DNA of 64,000 nt from Akkermansiaceae bacterium (GTDB taxonomy: Bacteria > Verrucomicrobiota > Verrucomicrobiia > Verrucomicrobiales > Akkermansiaceae), in assembly GCA_018402445.1 (NCBI GenBank), contig JAGYIT010000017.1, forward strand, positions 372,001 through 436,000. The letters run 5' to 3'. Positions 34,191 through 42,301 of the stretch are shown piece after piece. The notes below the pieces were generated by a model. That model was not told where the DNA came from and searched no databases. It was given only the letters and a program-made list of their open reading frames with translations. Position numbers and translations under genes: made by a program. Each line of letters opens with the position of its first letter. Positions within the stretch are counted from its first letter, which is position 1.

Positions 34191-37100
34191 GGCTGAGTGG
34201 GAAGTGTAATCTGATTTCAACTGGATAGTCTTCGAAAGGTGGGGAGCAAATGTCCAAGCGTCCACCCACGTGATCCATGATCGATTTGATATGATACCCG
34301 CCTGTTCCGGTGTTTCCGCCTACCCCGGCCTTCTCCCCCCTGATGACAAATCGCGCAAGGGTCATCCCCTTCGGAAAAGGAGCGCCATTGTTCCTGAATG
34401 CGAGATCGATTGTCTGCCCCTCCTCTATCAAGAGTGCGACGGCCATGATGTGAGCTCCGTCGAAGCTTCCTTTGAATCCGTGCCTTTTGGCATTATCGAT
34501 GATATTACGGCAGAGACTCAGAAAATCATTTTCTCCTATCCTGATGATAGGCTTGATCGCACGCCCTGTGGTTTGATCGACGAATGAACGTTCATCGAGA
34601 CCGAATGTCAGTTTGAAATCTTCGCCCTGATACTCCCTCAAAAGCTTTTTCATCGCCTTGTTCAAATCCAACGGTGCTAGAGGCTCGAATCTTTTCTCTT
34701 CCGTCAGCAATTCGATCATTTCACCTAGTTTTGCGCACTTTTGCGACATCCCCTGAAGATACTCGTCGAAATTAATTGATCGCCTGCGACTGATAATCTG
34801 ACCTGCGGAGATCGAACCTTTTTTCTCCAGTTCATCTGTGATCACCGCAATCGCGGATTTGATGTCGTTGGCAATCTGTGAGATCGAATGCTTTTTCAAA
34901 CGGAGATCATCCAGGAATTCCTTCTTGATCGACTGAATATGCTCCTCAAGTCCGAGCTCCTTCGCACGGCTTCTCAGAAGTGATTCCTTGTGATAGGCGA
35001 CCAGTGTCTGCTGTTGGTCACGCTGGTTGGGAACCGCCAACTTGAGATCCAGCAGTAGTTCGGTTCTGATTCTTGGTATTCCAGCTCCAAGAGTCAGGGT
35101 CTGCAGTTGGCTTTGCACGAATTCCGAACTGAGAGACAACAACAGCCATTGTGGATCGACGATCTCGGAACGAACCTCAAATGTGAGCATATCCGTTCGG
35201 AGGAAAAGATCCTTTCCCTTATGCTCGAATAGGCACGCCCTAATCCCGTCTTTCATCAATATGGAATTAAGAATAAGAGCATCCCCATTTACCCGCCTCC
35301 ACCCTGCTTGAGAGCCGAGTTCTTCATAGGTAATCGTTTCCAAATCATCGAAACTAACAGGTTCTAGGTTGCCGGATGCCGGGAACAATCGCTGGCTAAT
35401 TTGAACTCCTCGATCACCCGCTTGACAACGGGGATAGTGAGTCGACCTCTTGATGAGCTCTCCAAGAGGGTATACCGAATGGTTTTCAGGAATCTCTTCA
35501 AGCTCTTGAAGCAAGTAGCGCCCAGGAGATAAATCATAACCGTTCTTCTCCAGCTCAGCTTGGGGGACACTCCGCTTATTTGGATGTTCATCGGCCCCAA
35601 GAAGACTTTGGAGCATTTCCAGATCGAGAATGGAGCGCCGAGAAGTCTCCAACTTCTGAAGACATTCGGATGCATCTACGAGAACCACCGGCTTTGGCTC
35701 AGCGCTAGGAGGACGTAGGATCAACAATACGGTTCTAATCCCACTGCTTTCCAAAAGTCCAGGAGGGAGGTAAATGGCTGCCTCGATGATATTCTGCTGG
35801 ATCAGGTTCCTGCGATCTTCAGAAACGCGACCACCGCGGAATAGGAAGCTAGGGGTCACACAGATAACGGCTCTGCCGTCATCCTTGATGAGACGTGCAG
35901 ATTCAATGATGCAATGGGCATCAGCATCTCGGAACTCGGGGTGATTTCTGAACTTTTGGCCAAATGGAGGAGCAGCGATGACCGAATTGATTCCGTCTCC
36001 GTAAGGATTCCAATCAGTCATCGGATCTGAAATACGGAATGCTGATTGGCGCTCCATGATCAGTTCGTGCAATGCGAAAATTCCAGCATCGTGTACACTT
36101 CTGAACTGGAAGCAGCCCTCTGTAGATTCAGGCAGGAAGTCCGAGAATTCGAATCCGGGAATGTAGGGAATGTAAACGCGGCTCGCCGAGGAAAGTTTTG
36201 CCGCTCGCACCATGAAGCTCATCAACTCTTTAGGGAGTGATGTTTCCCCGGAGAGTTTACTGTTCCTCTGCGAAATTTGTTCCAGAAACTCTCGACTCAG
36301 CTCTCTAGAAGACGAAGCCCCCAAGTCCGCCACGCAATCCCGTGTGTGCGAGAGAATATCCCAGAATTCCCGCTCTTGCATCCTGGGGAGTAGTGACTCG
36401 AACCATTGGACTGCGCTGCGATGAATTTCCGATTGTGAGGAAAAGCTTGAAAGAGCGGAATCAAAGGCACTTCTGTTCTGGTGACTCAGTGCGTTACGAA
36501 ACTCCGGCTCGTTAGTAAGAATGAGAAAGAAGGGAATCACGTAAAGTTCCGTGCCGTGGATTTTGAGGCCTCTGGAATAATCCCACAAAGCAGCCAGTCG
36601 TCTCGAATGAGCCTCCCTTTTGGCAGCGCCCTCCAACGATGTAGGATGGAGGGGCAAGCTCTCTTTAAGGTTATCAGTTGCCTCTTGCTCACAACGTAGA
36701 GCCAGAGTCCGCATTCCATCGAAGAGGCTGCTACAGAGGCCGATTGCCTCGTCTTTGATCTCCGCTAAATCTTCTTTGATCTCCAGCTGGAAGCGCTCCC
36801 AAGCCAACCGGAGTGGTTGCCCATGATCGGATAACGCACTTCGCCAAGCTTGCAGGGTTACGATTTGTTCAGCGCCGGGAGGGGCTTCCAGGATTTTCTC
36901 CAGGTGCTTGGCTGCCATCACGAACTGTTTCAGCCAATCAACAAAAGGATCCTTTGAATCGTGATTCGCATTCAAGAACACCTCTCCGTGAGCCTTTACC
37001 AGTAGCGCTAGGGATGACCTGACCTTCGCAGTCGGTGAATTGTCGACGAGATCCGAAAACTTGCGCCGTGCGGGCGTCTCGGAAAAGAAGAGGATCGCTT

Positions 37101-37803
37101 GCCTGGAAGCCTGACGGCGATCTAGCACCTTGAAGATTCGATCCAGAGGTGCGTGAGGTTGGACGCTGAGTAAGAGATTAAGAAGGAGAGCCTTGTCCCG
37201 AGGGAAGAGCGGAACCCTGATCCCCCCTATTTGCTGGATGGACAGCTTCCGCATCTTGCTTCCAACTGAGAGCGCTCGGAGATGGATCTGATACGGTTCG
37301 GAAGCAAGGATCCTCGACAGGCCATGTTTTCCGAAGGCCTCCTTGAACTCGGAACGAAGCCGAATCACGGCATGTTTATCGGTAGCGACCGTGCGCTTGT
37401 AAATTTCCAGACCGAGAAGGCTAGAGAGCAAATCGCCAAATCTTGCGACCTTTCCCAACTCTCCTTTTGTCAGAACGAGAATGTCACCCAGTCGCAAAAG
37501 ATCTTCCTGCTTCGTAGCAGTGGCAACTTCGGCTGTCAGTCTTGCTTTCAGGCTGCAAGTAGTGATTTCCTCTTTCGACTTCCCACGATGATTCAAGCCC
37601 CTGAGCACCAACACATCGTTGGCTGATTTCTCCTGCTCAAAGGCTTCGCCAGTAAGGATCTGTCCGGGCTTGTATGTCGCGCCTGTCCAAATATCAGCGA
37701 TCTGGTTGAGTGTCAGGATTTGTGCGCCATGCTTTTCGACAGCTTCCGATAGAAACTCATCGTAATCTGCCGTTGGGCTTGAAGGTTTGTTCGAATCAGT
37801 CAT
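34183..37803 (-). CDS. Fusion: type I specificity-like domains, degenerate N6-methylase, histidine kinase
   Basis: The 1206-residue protein has an unusual order. A target-recognition-like domain (about 25-200; G-D-I-L-V-L-T-K-G, then I-G-G-I-R-V-P-L-F-P) and a helical linker lead to an HsdM-like domain (about 560-710). Its motif IV is A-P-P-F instead of N-P-P-F (about 612), and the motif I glycines are missing. A second specificity-like domain follows (about 770-945; P-R-I-R-T-E-L-L-L-D-L). A histidine-kinase end completes it: candidate phosphoacceptor H972, N-box N-I-I-D-N-A-K (about 1100) and G-box G-V-G-G-N-T-G-T-G-G (1160-1169). I infer a cytoplasmic DNA-sensing kinase acting on the overlapping response regulator. 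No transmembrane helix is seen. Confidence 0.75.
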   Translation of the reverse strand: MTDSNKPSSPTADYDEFLSEAVEKHGAQILTLNQIADIWTGATYKPGQILTGEAFEQEKSANDVLVLRGLNHRGKSKEEITTCSLKARLTAEVATATKQEDLLRLGDILVLTKGELGKVARFGDLLSSLLGLEIYKRTVATDKHAVIRLRSEFKEAFGKHGLSRILASEPYQIHLRALSVGSKMRKLSIQQIGGIRVPLFPRDKALLLNLLLSVQPHAPLDRIFKVLDRRQASRQAILFFSETPARRKFSDLVDNSPTAKVRSSLALLVKAHGEVFLNANHDSKDPFVDWLKQFVMAAKHLEKILEAPPGAEQIVTLQAWRSALSDHGQPLRLAWERFQLEIKEDLAEIKDEAIGLCSSLFDGMRTLALRCEQEATDNLKESLPLHPTSLEGAAKREAHSRRLAALWDYSRGLKIHGTELYVIPFFLILTNEPEFRNALSHQNRSAFDSALSSFSSQSEIHRSAVQWFESLLPRMQEREFWDILSHTRDCVADLGASSSRELSREFLEQISQRNSKLSGETSLPKELMSFMVRAAKLSSASRVYIPYIPGFEFSDFLPESTEGCFQFRSVHDAGIFALHELIMERQSAFRISDPMTDWNPYGDGINSVIAAPPFGQKFRNHPEFRDADAHCIIESARLIKDDGRAVICVTPSFLFRGGRVSEDRRNLIQQNIIEAAIYLPPGLLESSGIRTVLLILRPPSAEPKPVVLVDASECLQKLETSRRSILDLEMLQSLLGADEHPNKRSVPQAELEKNGYDLSPGRYLLQELEEIPENHSVYPLGELIKRSTHYPRCQAGDRGVQISQRLFPASGNLEPVSFDDLETITYEELGSQAGWRRVNGDALILNSILMKDGIRACLFEHKGKDLFLRTDMLTFEVRSEIVDPQWLLLSLSSEFVQSQLQTLTLGAGIPRIRTELLLDLKLAVPNQRDQQQTLVAYHKESLLRSRAKELGLEEHIQSIKKEFLDDLRLKKHSISQIANDIKSAIAVITDELEKKGSISAGQIISRRRSINFDEYLQGMSQKCAKLGEMIELLTEEKRFEPLAPLDLNKAMKKLLREYQGEDFKLTFGLDERSFVDQTTGRAIKPIIRIGENDFLSLCRNIIDNAKRHGFKGSFDGAHIMAVALLIEEGQTIDLAFRNNGAPFPKGMTLARFVIRGEKAGVGGNTGTGGYHIKSIMDHVGGRLDICSPPFEDYPVEIRLHFPLSHD

Positions 37804-38108
37804 CGTAGGCGGGTATCAAAGTGGAAAATCAGGTGACACATACACTTTGCTCAAAATGTGCCAGCTCAACACGAACCGGTATAGCATTGATATTCAATGT
37901 GTTGCGTTGTTTGTCGTCGTGTGGCGACTCTGGAAATATCAATGTGGATTGATTTGTGGATTGCGGTGCATTGATGAGTTTATCCTTGCTGGGACTTTGC
38001 TCCGACCCGAGTGCGGTAATGAGCTTGACGAACAGAGGAGTGAAATACCCCCATGTTTCTTTCGAGCTGATGTGGCATTTGCGCATGGTATTGTTACCGG
38101 AAAGAATC
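37804..38108 (-). promoter_or_regulatory. Intergenic region between the two defence operons
   Basis: About 305 bp must hold the end of the type I array and the promoter of the kinase/Druantia-like operon. It is AT-rich with short repeats (TTGATATTCAA near 37887-37898, and CAATGTGGATTGATTTGTGGATT near 37940). A same-strand frame of about 85 codons (ATG at 38086) crosses it and could be a small gene, but nothing in it is recognisable. No clear terminator hairpin is seen. Confidence 0.35.
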
Positions 38109-38945
38109 TCATTGCGTTTCAACCACAGGATTATGGGGAGGTGATTTGTGGACGCGAAAGCACCGGTCCAGCCTGCGGTGGAGCAATGAGATCAGTGTGA
38201 AGTAATCGGCGGCGTCTTCTTCTCCGTCCCAGAGAATTTTAGGCTCATGGGCGAGTGGGTTGCGGACGGCGGCGAAGCAGCCTTTGAGTAGCTGGGCGAA
38301 ACCTTTGTGCTCGGACTTTTCGGTGTCGGTTTTGAGGAAATTGAGCGCGAGGATGGGGTTCTCGATGGAGAAAACCTTGTCCACCAACGCGGCACCGTCG
38401 CCCTCGATGCCGGATAGATCGCGGATTCGCTGGGCGAGGCCTTTGGACGCTTCGAAGACGGCATGGAAGTAGTTATCTTCGAGGAGTTCGGCGCGGCAGT
38501 ATTTGGTGACTTCTGGATGTATGGATCGACCGCGGAGTTTGTGCTGGATGGTTTTGAGGCGAGCCTCGGCTTCATCGAGCGTGGTGGCCATCTTGACCAT
38601 GCGGAACTTGCCATCCTTGCCAAAATCCAAACCGGAAAGCGAGAGGATGGCGTTGAGCCTTGTGCGATGATCTTCGAACTCGCCGGAGTTACCGACGAAG
38701 CGCCCGGGGGCGAGGAAGGCTTGGATGAAGTCTATGATGCGGTTGGCGCAGCCGTGTTGCCTCTGGCTGTCGGAGAAGACCCAGTGGAGACGCCGCCACT
38801 TCGTGGATTGGCCGGAGTGATCTTCCAACCCTCGGTCGTGCAAGGCACGTGTGATCTGGTCGCCCGTGCCGCATTCCCCGAGCATCCGCGCGAGCGACTC
38901 GATTTGACCTTCTGGAAATGGAGGGATGGCACTCACGATTTGCAT
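38109..38945 (-). CDS. TIGR02391 (Ymh-like) family protein
   Basis: The 278-residue protein has a C-terminal domain with the TIGR02391 pattern: F-E-A-S-K-G-L-A-Q-R-I-R-D, G-x-x-L-V-D-K-V-F-S, N-P-I-L-A-L-N, then F-A-A-V-R-N-P-L-A-H-E. The R-N-P-x-A-H stretch is the conserved end motif. The N-terminal half is unknown. Members often sit beside type I restriction systems; function unknown. It overlaps the HNH gene by 13 bp and is the last gene of the array. Confidence 0.75.
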   Translation of the reverse strand: MQIVSAIPPFPEGQIESLARMLGECGTGDQITRALHDRGLEDHSGQSTKWRRLHWVFSDSQRQHGCANRIIDFIQAFLAPGRFVGNSGEFEDHRTRLNAILSLSGLDFGKDGKFRMVKMATTLDEAEARLKTIQHKLRGRSIHPEVTKYCRAELLEDNYFHAVFEASKGLAQRIRDLSGIEGDGAALVDKVFSIENPILALNFLKTDTEKSEHKGFAQLLKGCFAAVRNPLAHEPKILWDGEEDAADYFTLISLLHRRLDRCFRVHKSPPHNPVVETQ

Positions 38946-39673
38946 TTATTCAGCGAATTCTTGATGTCTGCTGGAGAGCCGGGAGCGGACTCACTCCAAC
39001 CTGGGTGTTGGCTGCTCGTCATCAGGCCTGTGCCGGACTGGTATCGGACCATCCAGACCGCTGCGCCGTAGAAAACGTGAACCATCATGCCTCTTCCGTA
39101 ATCCTCGGCTGAGGCAGCGCGGTATTGTTCGTAGACGCCGTTTCCTGCGCCCCACTGAGTGAAGTGCTCGGGTATGCCTGACTCCGCGAGAGAATTGGTG
39201 CGGAACTGGTCAATATGGGTAATCTCAAAATCGAGGTTTGAGGTATCCAGTTCGGGGTGGGACGCGGCGAGGAAGCCTTTCGTGATCCGGACCAAGACCC
39301 TGCAAATCATGGAAGCATCGAAAAGATGTCGCCGCGCCTCAATGTCGCCGTCCGGGGTTCGTAGCGTTACCGGTTCCACATTGTCGCGAAGTTTGGCGAT
39401 TTGCTTGGCGATCCTCCGGGATGGCAGGGTGCTCTCGACTACCCGTTCGAAGCTGGCTTTGCCTGTTGGGTGAGCGTTGATCAGGCAGCTTGCGGCGACG
39501 CGGAAGTATTCGTCCTCCTTGGAGGCACCGTTGTTGCAGGGTTCGCAGCATGGGACGGTGTAGAGATTCGATGGTCGCGGCTTCGGGAAGAGACCTTTCG
39601 GTGGGATGTGATCTCGGGTGAGGTTTTCCGTAGATCCGCAAAGGAAGCACTTGTCTGTCGCGTCCGATGGCAT
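38933..39673 (-). CDS. HNH-endonuclease-like protein
   Basis: The 246-residue protein has an N-terminal treble-clef/HNH zinc finger: C9-x2-C12, D21-H22 in T-R-D-H-I-P-P-K, then C43 and C46 in C-C-E-P-C-N-N. The rest of about 200 residues is unclassified. Such proteins are frequent in defence islands and may cut DNA. Its start lies only 3 bp after the stop of a duplicated hsdS tail (39676-39724), suggesting that it once followed hsdS directly. Confidence 0.78.
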   Translation of the reverse strand: MPSDATDKCFLCGSTENLTRDHIPPKGLFPKPRPSNLYTVPCCEPCNNGASKEDEYFRVAASCLINAHPTGKASFERVVESTLPSRRIAKQIAKLRDNVEPVTLRTPDGDIEARRHLFDASMICRVLVRITKGFLAASHPELDTSNLDFEITHIDQFRTNSLAESGIPEHFTQWGAGNGVYEQYRAASAEDYGRGMMVHVFYGAAVWMVRYQSGTGLMTSSQHPGWSESAPGSPADIKNSLNKCKS

Positions 39674-39680
39674 GGCTCAG

Positions 39681-39724
39681 AGTTCGCCCCGGAAGGCGCG
39701 TTGTTGGAGGGAGGAGAAGAGGTT
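39681..39724 (-). repeat. Duplicated 3' end of hsdS (remnant copy)
   Basis: These 44 bp are identical to 41094-41137 in the C-terminus of hsdS. On the minus strand they still encode N-L-F-S-S-L-Q-Q-R-A-F-R-G-E-L followed by a stop. The copy has no gene body and lies between the DUF6161-like and HNH genes. Confidence 0.95.
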
Positions 39725-39760
39725 GTCGGAGAACGGAAGGAGGGAGTTCATGATGCTGAT

Positions 39761-41086
39761 TTATTTTCCAGCAAGACGGCCGATGAAATCGCCGAGTGTG
39801 GCCGGGCCGCCATCGTCCTTGATGACACCAGTGGTTGAGGGTTTGAAGATGGGAGCGAGCACCAGGGAAATCTCCGTCTTGCCGATCCCTTCGCGGCTCT
39901 CCTGCCTGCGAACCAGCGCCATGAAGGTGGAGATCATCACCTCCCGCTCTTTGGCATCCGCATAGAGGTGGATGTGGCTCAAAAGGAGTTTCACCATGAG
40001 ACGGATGATCCACAGAACGAAGGTAGAGGTCAGTACGAAAAATCCGATCTGACGCCATGGAACCGTTTCGGCGGGGTAGTGATCCGGGAGAAGAAGCGAG
40101 GCGGCAAGGACGAGCGCAATCAGCCCTGCGATGCCCGTGAAAATCGACCAGTTTGTGAGCTTCTTGATCTGATCCCGATGTTCGCGGCGCTTTCCCCGCC
40201 AGTAAACCAGTGGCCCCTTGAGCTGCATGTGAGCTTCATAGGTATCCGTGAGATTCTTCAGGTCTTTCTCGCTACGCTCGCGCATGTCGGCGAACTCCTC
40301 CGCCATCCTTGCGGATCTCTCATGCCAGGATTCGTCGGCGGAACTGTGGCGACCGCTGATTTCTGCAAACTCCCGCTCCTGATCTTCGTAGCGCGATTTG
40401 AAGTCCGCGAGTTCCTTGGACCAGTTGATAATCGCACGCTTGAATGCATTTTGATCAGGCCGCACCTTTCGGTTCAGATTCTTGCTGTAAAGACTCGCCA
40501 TCATCCGACCGCTGTGTTCGACACGCCGCCGATCACCGCTTTTCTTTTCTTCGAGGATGATTTGATCCAGCGCATAAACCGCTTCCTCCGGATTACTCTC
40601 GGCCAGTTCGCGAATAAACTGCGCGCAGGGTTCCAACTGGGTGATATGATTTCGCCCATTGATGATCTCGGCTTTAAGGAACGAGCCAATCTGACCACTA
40701 AGCTGTTCAAGAATCCCCTTCAATTCGCTACGGTGTTGATCGATCTGGGATCTTATCGTTTGCGTATCCGCATCCGATAGGCCGCCGGTATTGAGCCGCT
40801 CCAGCAGTTGATGGATCTTCGGATAAATTTGGTTCCAACGCTGGTTGCTCTGATCCAGTTGGCTGCGGCATTGATGGTAGTATTGCTCAAAATGGGAAAC
40901 CATGTTCCCAAGTTGGCCGTGATGCTGGTTCGCTGGCGGGCGATTGAGCCAGCTCCAGAATTCCTGTTCCTCATTCAGCCATGTTTGGATTTCACCTACA
41001 TTCCTGAACCGCTGGATGCCACCCTTGTCTCCGAAATCGATTTCGAGATCCAGTGGGGCTGAGGAAAAGTCTTCTGGGTAGTTCAT
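39761..41086 (-). CDS. DUF6161-like membrane protein with coiled coil
   Basis: The 441-residue protein has long helical/coiled-coil stretches (residues about 70-290) followed by two transmembrane helices (about 308-326 and 345-365) and a short cytoplasmic end. This layout fits DUF6161 proteins found in defence islands, though I am recalling the family by shape rather than by signature. It could anchor or signal at the membrane. It begins 3 bp after hsdS and is flanked by two copies of the hsdS 3' end. Confidence 0.5.
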   Translation of the reverse strand: MNYPEDFSSAPLDLEIDFGDKGGIQRFRNVGEIQTWLNEEQEFWSWLNRPPANQHHGQLGNMVSHFEQYYHQCRSQLDQSNQRWNQIYPKIHQLLERLNTGGLSDADTQTIRSQIDQHRSELKGILEQLSGQIGSFLKAEIINGRNHITQLEPCAQFIRELAESNPEEAVYALDQIILEEKKSGDRRRVEHSGRMMASLYSKNLNRKVRPDQNAFKRAIINWSKELADFKSRYEDQEREFAEISGRHSSADESWHERSARMAEEFADMRERSEKDLKNLTDTYEAHMQLKGPLVYWRGKRREHRDQIKKLTNWSIFTGIAGLIALVLAASLLLPDHYPAETVPWRQIGFFVLTSTFVLWIIRLMVKLLLSHIHLYADAKEREVMISTFMALVRRQESREGIGKTEISLVLAPIFKPSTTGVIKDDGGPATLGDFIGRLAGK

Positions 41087-41089
41087 GGC

Positions 41090-42301
41090 CTAAAGTTCGC
41101 CCCGGAAGGCGCGTTGTTGGAGGGAGGAGAAGAGGTTTTCGCTTTCGGCGATTTGATTAGTGAGGCGATCAACAAGTGCTGTTCGGTTCTTCACCAGCTT
41201 GGCGTATTGCTTCTGCAGTGACATGGGAACCTCCGGGATTGGCATCAGTTTGATGACGCCTCCGCTGAGACCATCCATGATTGCGCCCTTGGCGGTTTGG
41301 CCGAGATAGGACTTGGCCATCGGATGGAGGAGGAAATAAGAGTGCAGGAATTCGGGGAGGCACTTCTTCCTGTCGAGGCTAATGCAGCAGAGGTGCTTGG
41401 TGTTGATCGCTCTGGGGATGTCATCCGGCACAATCGCGCAACGGCCGCAGGTTCCCATAATCGTGATCAGGACGTCGCCAGGATGGACGGTGTAGTGCTT
41501 GAGCGATTGATACTTCTCTTCGGTGATGAAACGGGGTTTTCCGGGAGCGAATTTGTTCTGCACCGCATTGTCGATCCCGAGGACGGCAATCCCTTCATCC
41601 ACGAACTCTGAATGCAAGAGGTTGCTTCCAAATGGGCCTGTCCTGATCGCTCCTTTCCTGGGTGCTAGAACGTCCTCAATCGTTTTTATCTCCCAACCAT
41701 TTCCCTCGGGGTCGCCGAACATGTCGAGGAAGACGGAGCGGAGGAAGTCGTCGGAGAGGCGGAGGGATTGTTGGAGCTTGCGGCGGATGGCGTCGGCTTT
41801 GTCGAGGATTGCGGCGATCCGCTTTTGCTCGTCCAAGTCGGGCTTGCCGTTTTTGTGTGGGAGCGGGATTTCGATTTCCTCAATGATGGACTTGGATATT
41901 TCCTTGAAGGTGGCTCCACGGCCAAGGCCATCCAAGTATTCACGATTGGCCAAAAGCCACCAATAAAGAAAGTTGGGATCAACTTGGTTGGCTTTCGGCA
42001 CGAGGCTTTTGAAACCTTGATTTGTGCAAACCGGTTCTGTGTTGATGGCAACGAGGCCAATAGGGGCACGGCAGGAAAGGAGAACTGACTGCGGAGGCAA
42101 CATTTTCGCTGCGCAGCTGTTGAGTCCTTGTTTGGTGATTTTACGTGGAGTGTCGCTGATGTGCTTTTCGCGGAGGTTACTAAGATCCTTTGGCGTGACC
42201 CACTTCACGTCACCGTTCCAATATTCGGGTTTACTGGTTCGTGGTGTTGCCCCTGAGACAATCTCACAGACGGTGCCGATCTGAACTGCTCCCCAACTCA
42301 T
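41090..42301 (-). CDS. hsdS: Type I restriction-modification specificity subunit
   Basis: HsdS provides DNA target recognition for the methylase and restriction complexes. The start at 42299-42301 overlaps the hsdM stop (ATGA), giving 403 residues; the longer frame upstream is not coding. Two target-recognition domains are visible (first about 1-190, beginning V-Q-I-G-T-V-C-E-I-V-S-G-A-T-P; second about 205-390, with K-G-A-I-R-T-G-P-F-G-S). Each is followed by the conserved spacer helices (D-E-Q-K-R-I-A-A-I-L-D-K-A-D). The last 15 residues are duplicated at 39681-39724. Confidence 0.95.
   Translation of the reverse strand: MSWGAVQIGTVCEIVSGATPRTSKPEYWNGDVKWVTPKDLSNLREKHISDTPRKITKQGLNSCAAKMLPPQSVLLSCRAPIGLVAINTEPVCTNQGFKSLVPKANQVDPNFLYWWLLANREYLDGLGRGATFKEISKSIIEEIEIPLPHKNGKPDLDEQKRIAAILDKADAIRRKLQQSLRLSDDFLRSVFLDMFGDPEGNGWEIKTIEDVLAPRKGAIRTGPFGSNLLHSEFVDEGIAVLGIDNAVQNKFAPGKPRFITEEKYQSLKHYTVHPGDVLITIMGTCGRCAIVPDDIPRAINTKHLCCISLDRKKCLPEFLHSYFLLHPMAKSYLGQTAKGAIMDGLSGGVIKLMPIPEVPMSLQKQYAKLVKNRTALVDRLTNQIAESENLFSSLQQRAFRGEL
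41094..41137 (-). repeat. hsdS 3'-end repeat (resident copy)
   Basis: Identical over 44 bp to 39681-39724 in direct orientation; the two copies bracket the DUF6161-like gene. Confidence 0.95.
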
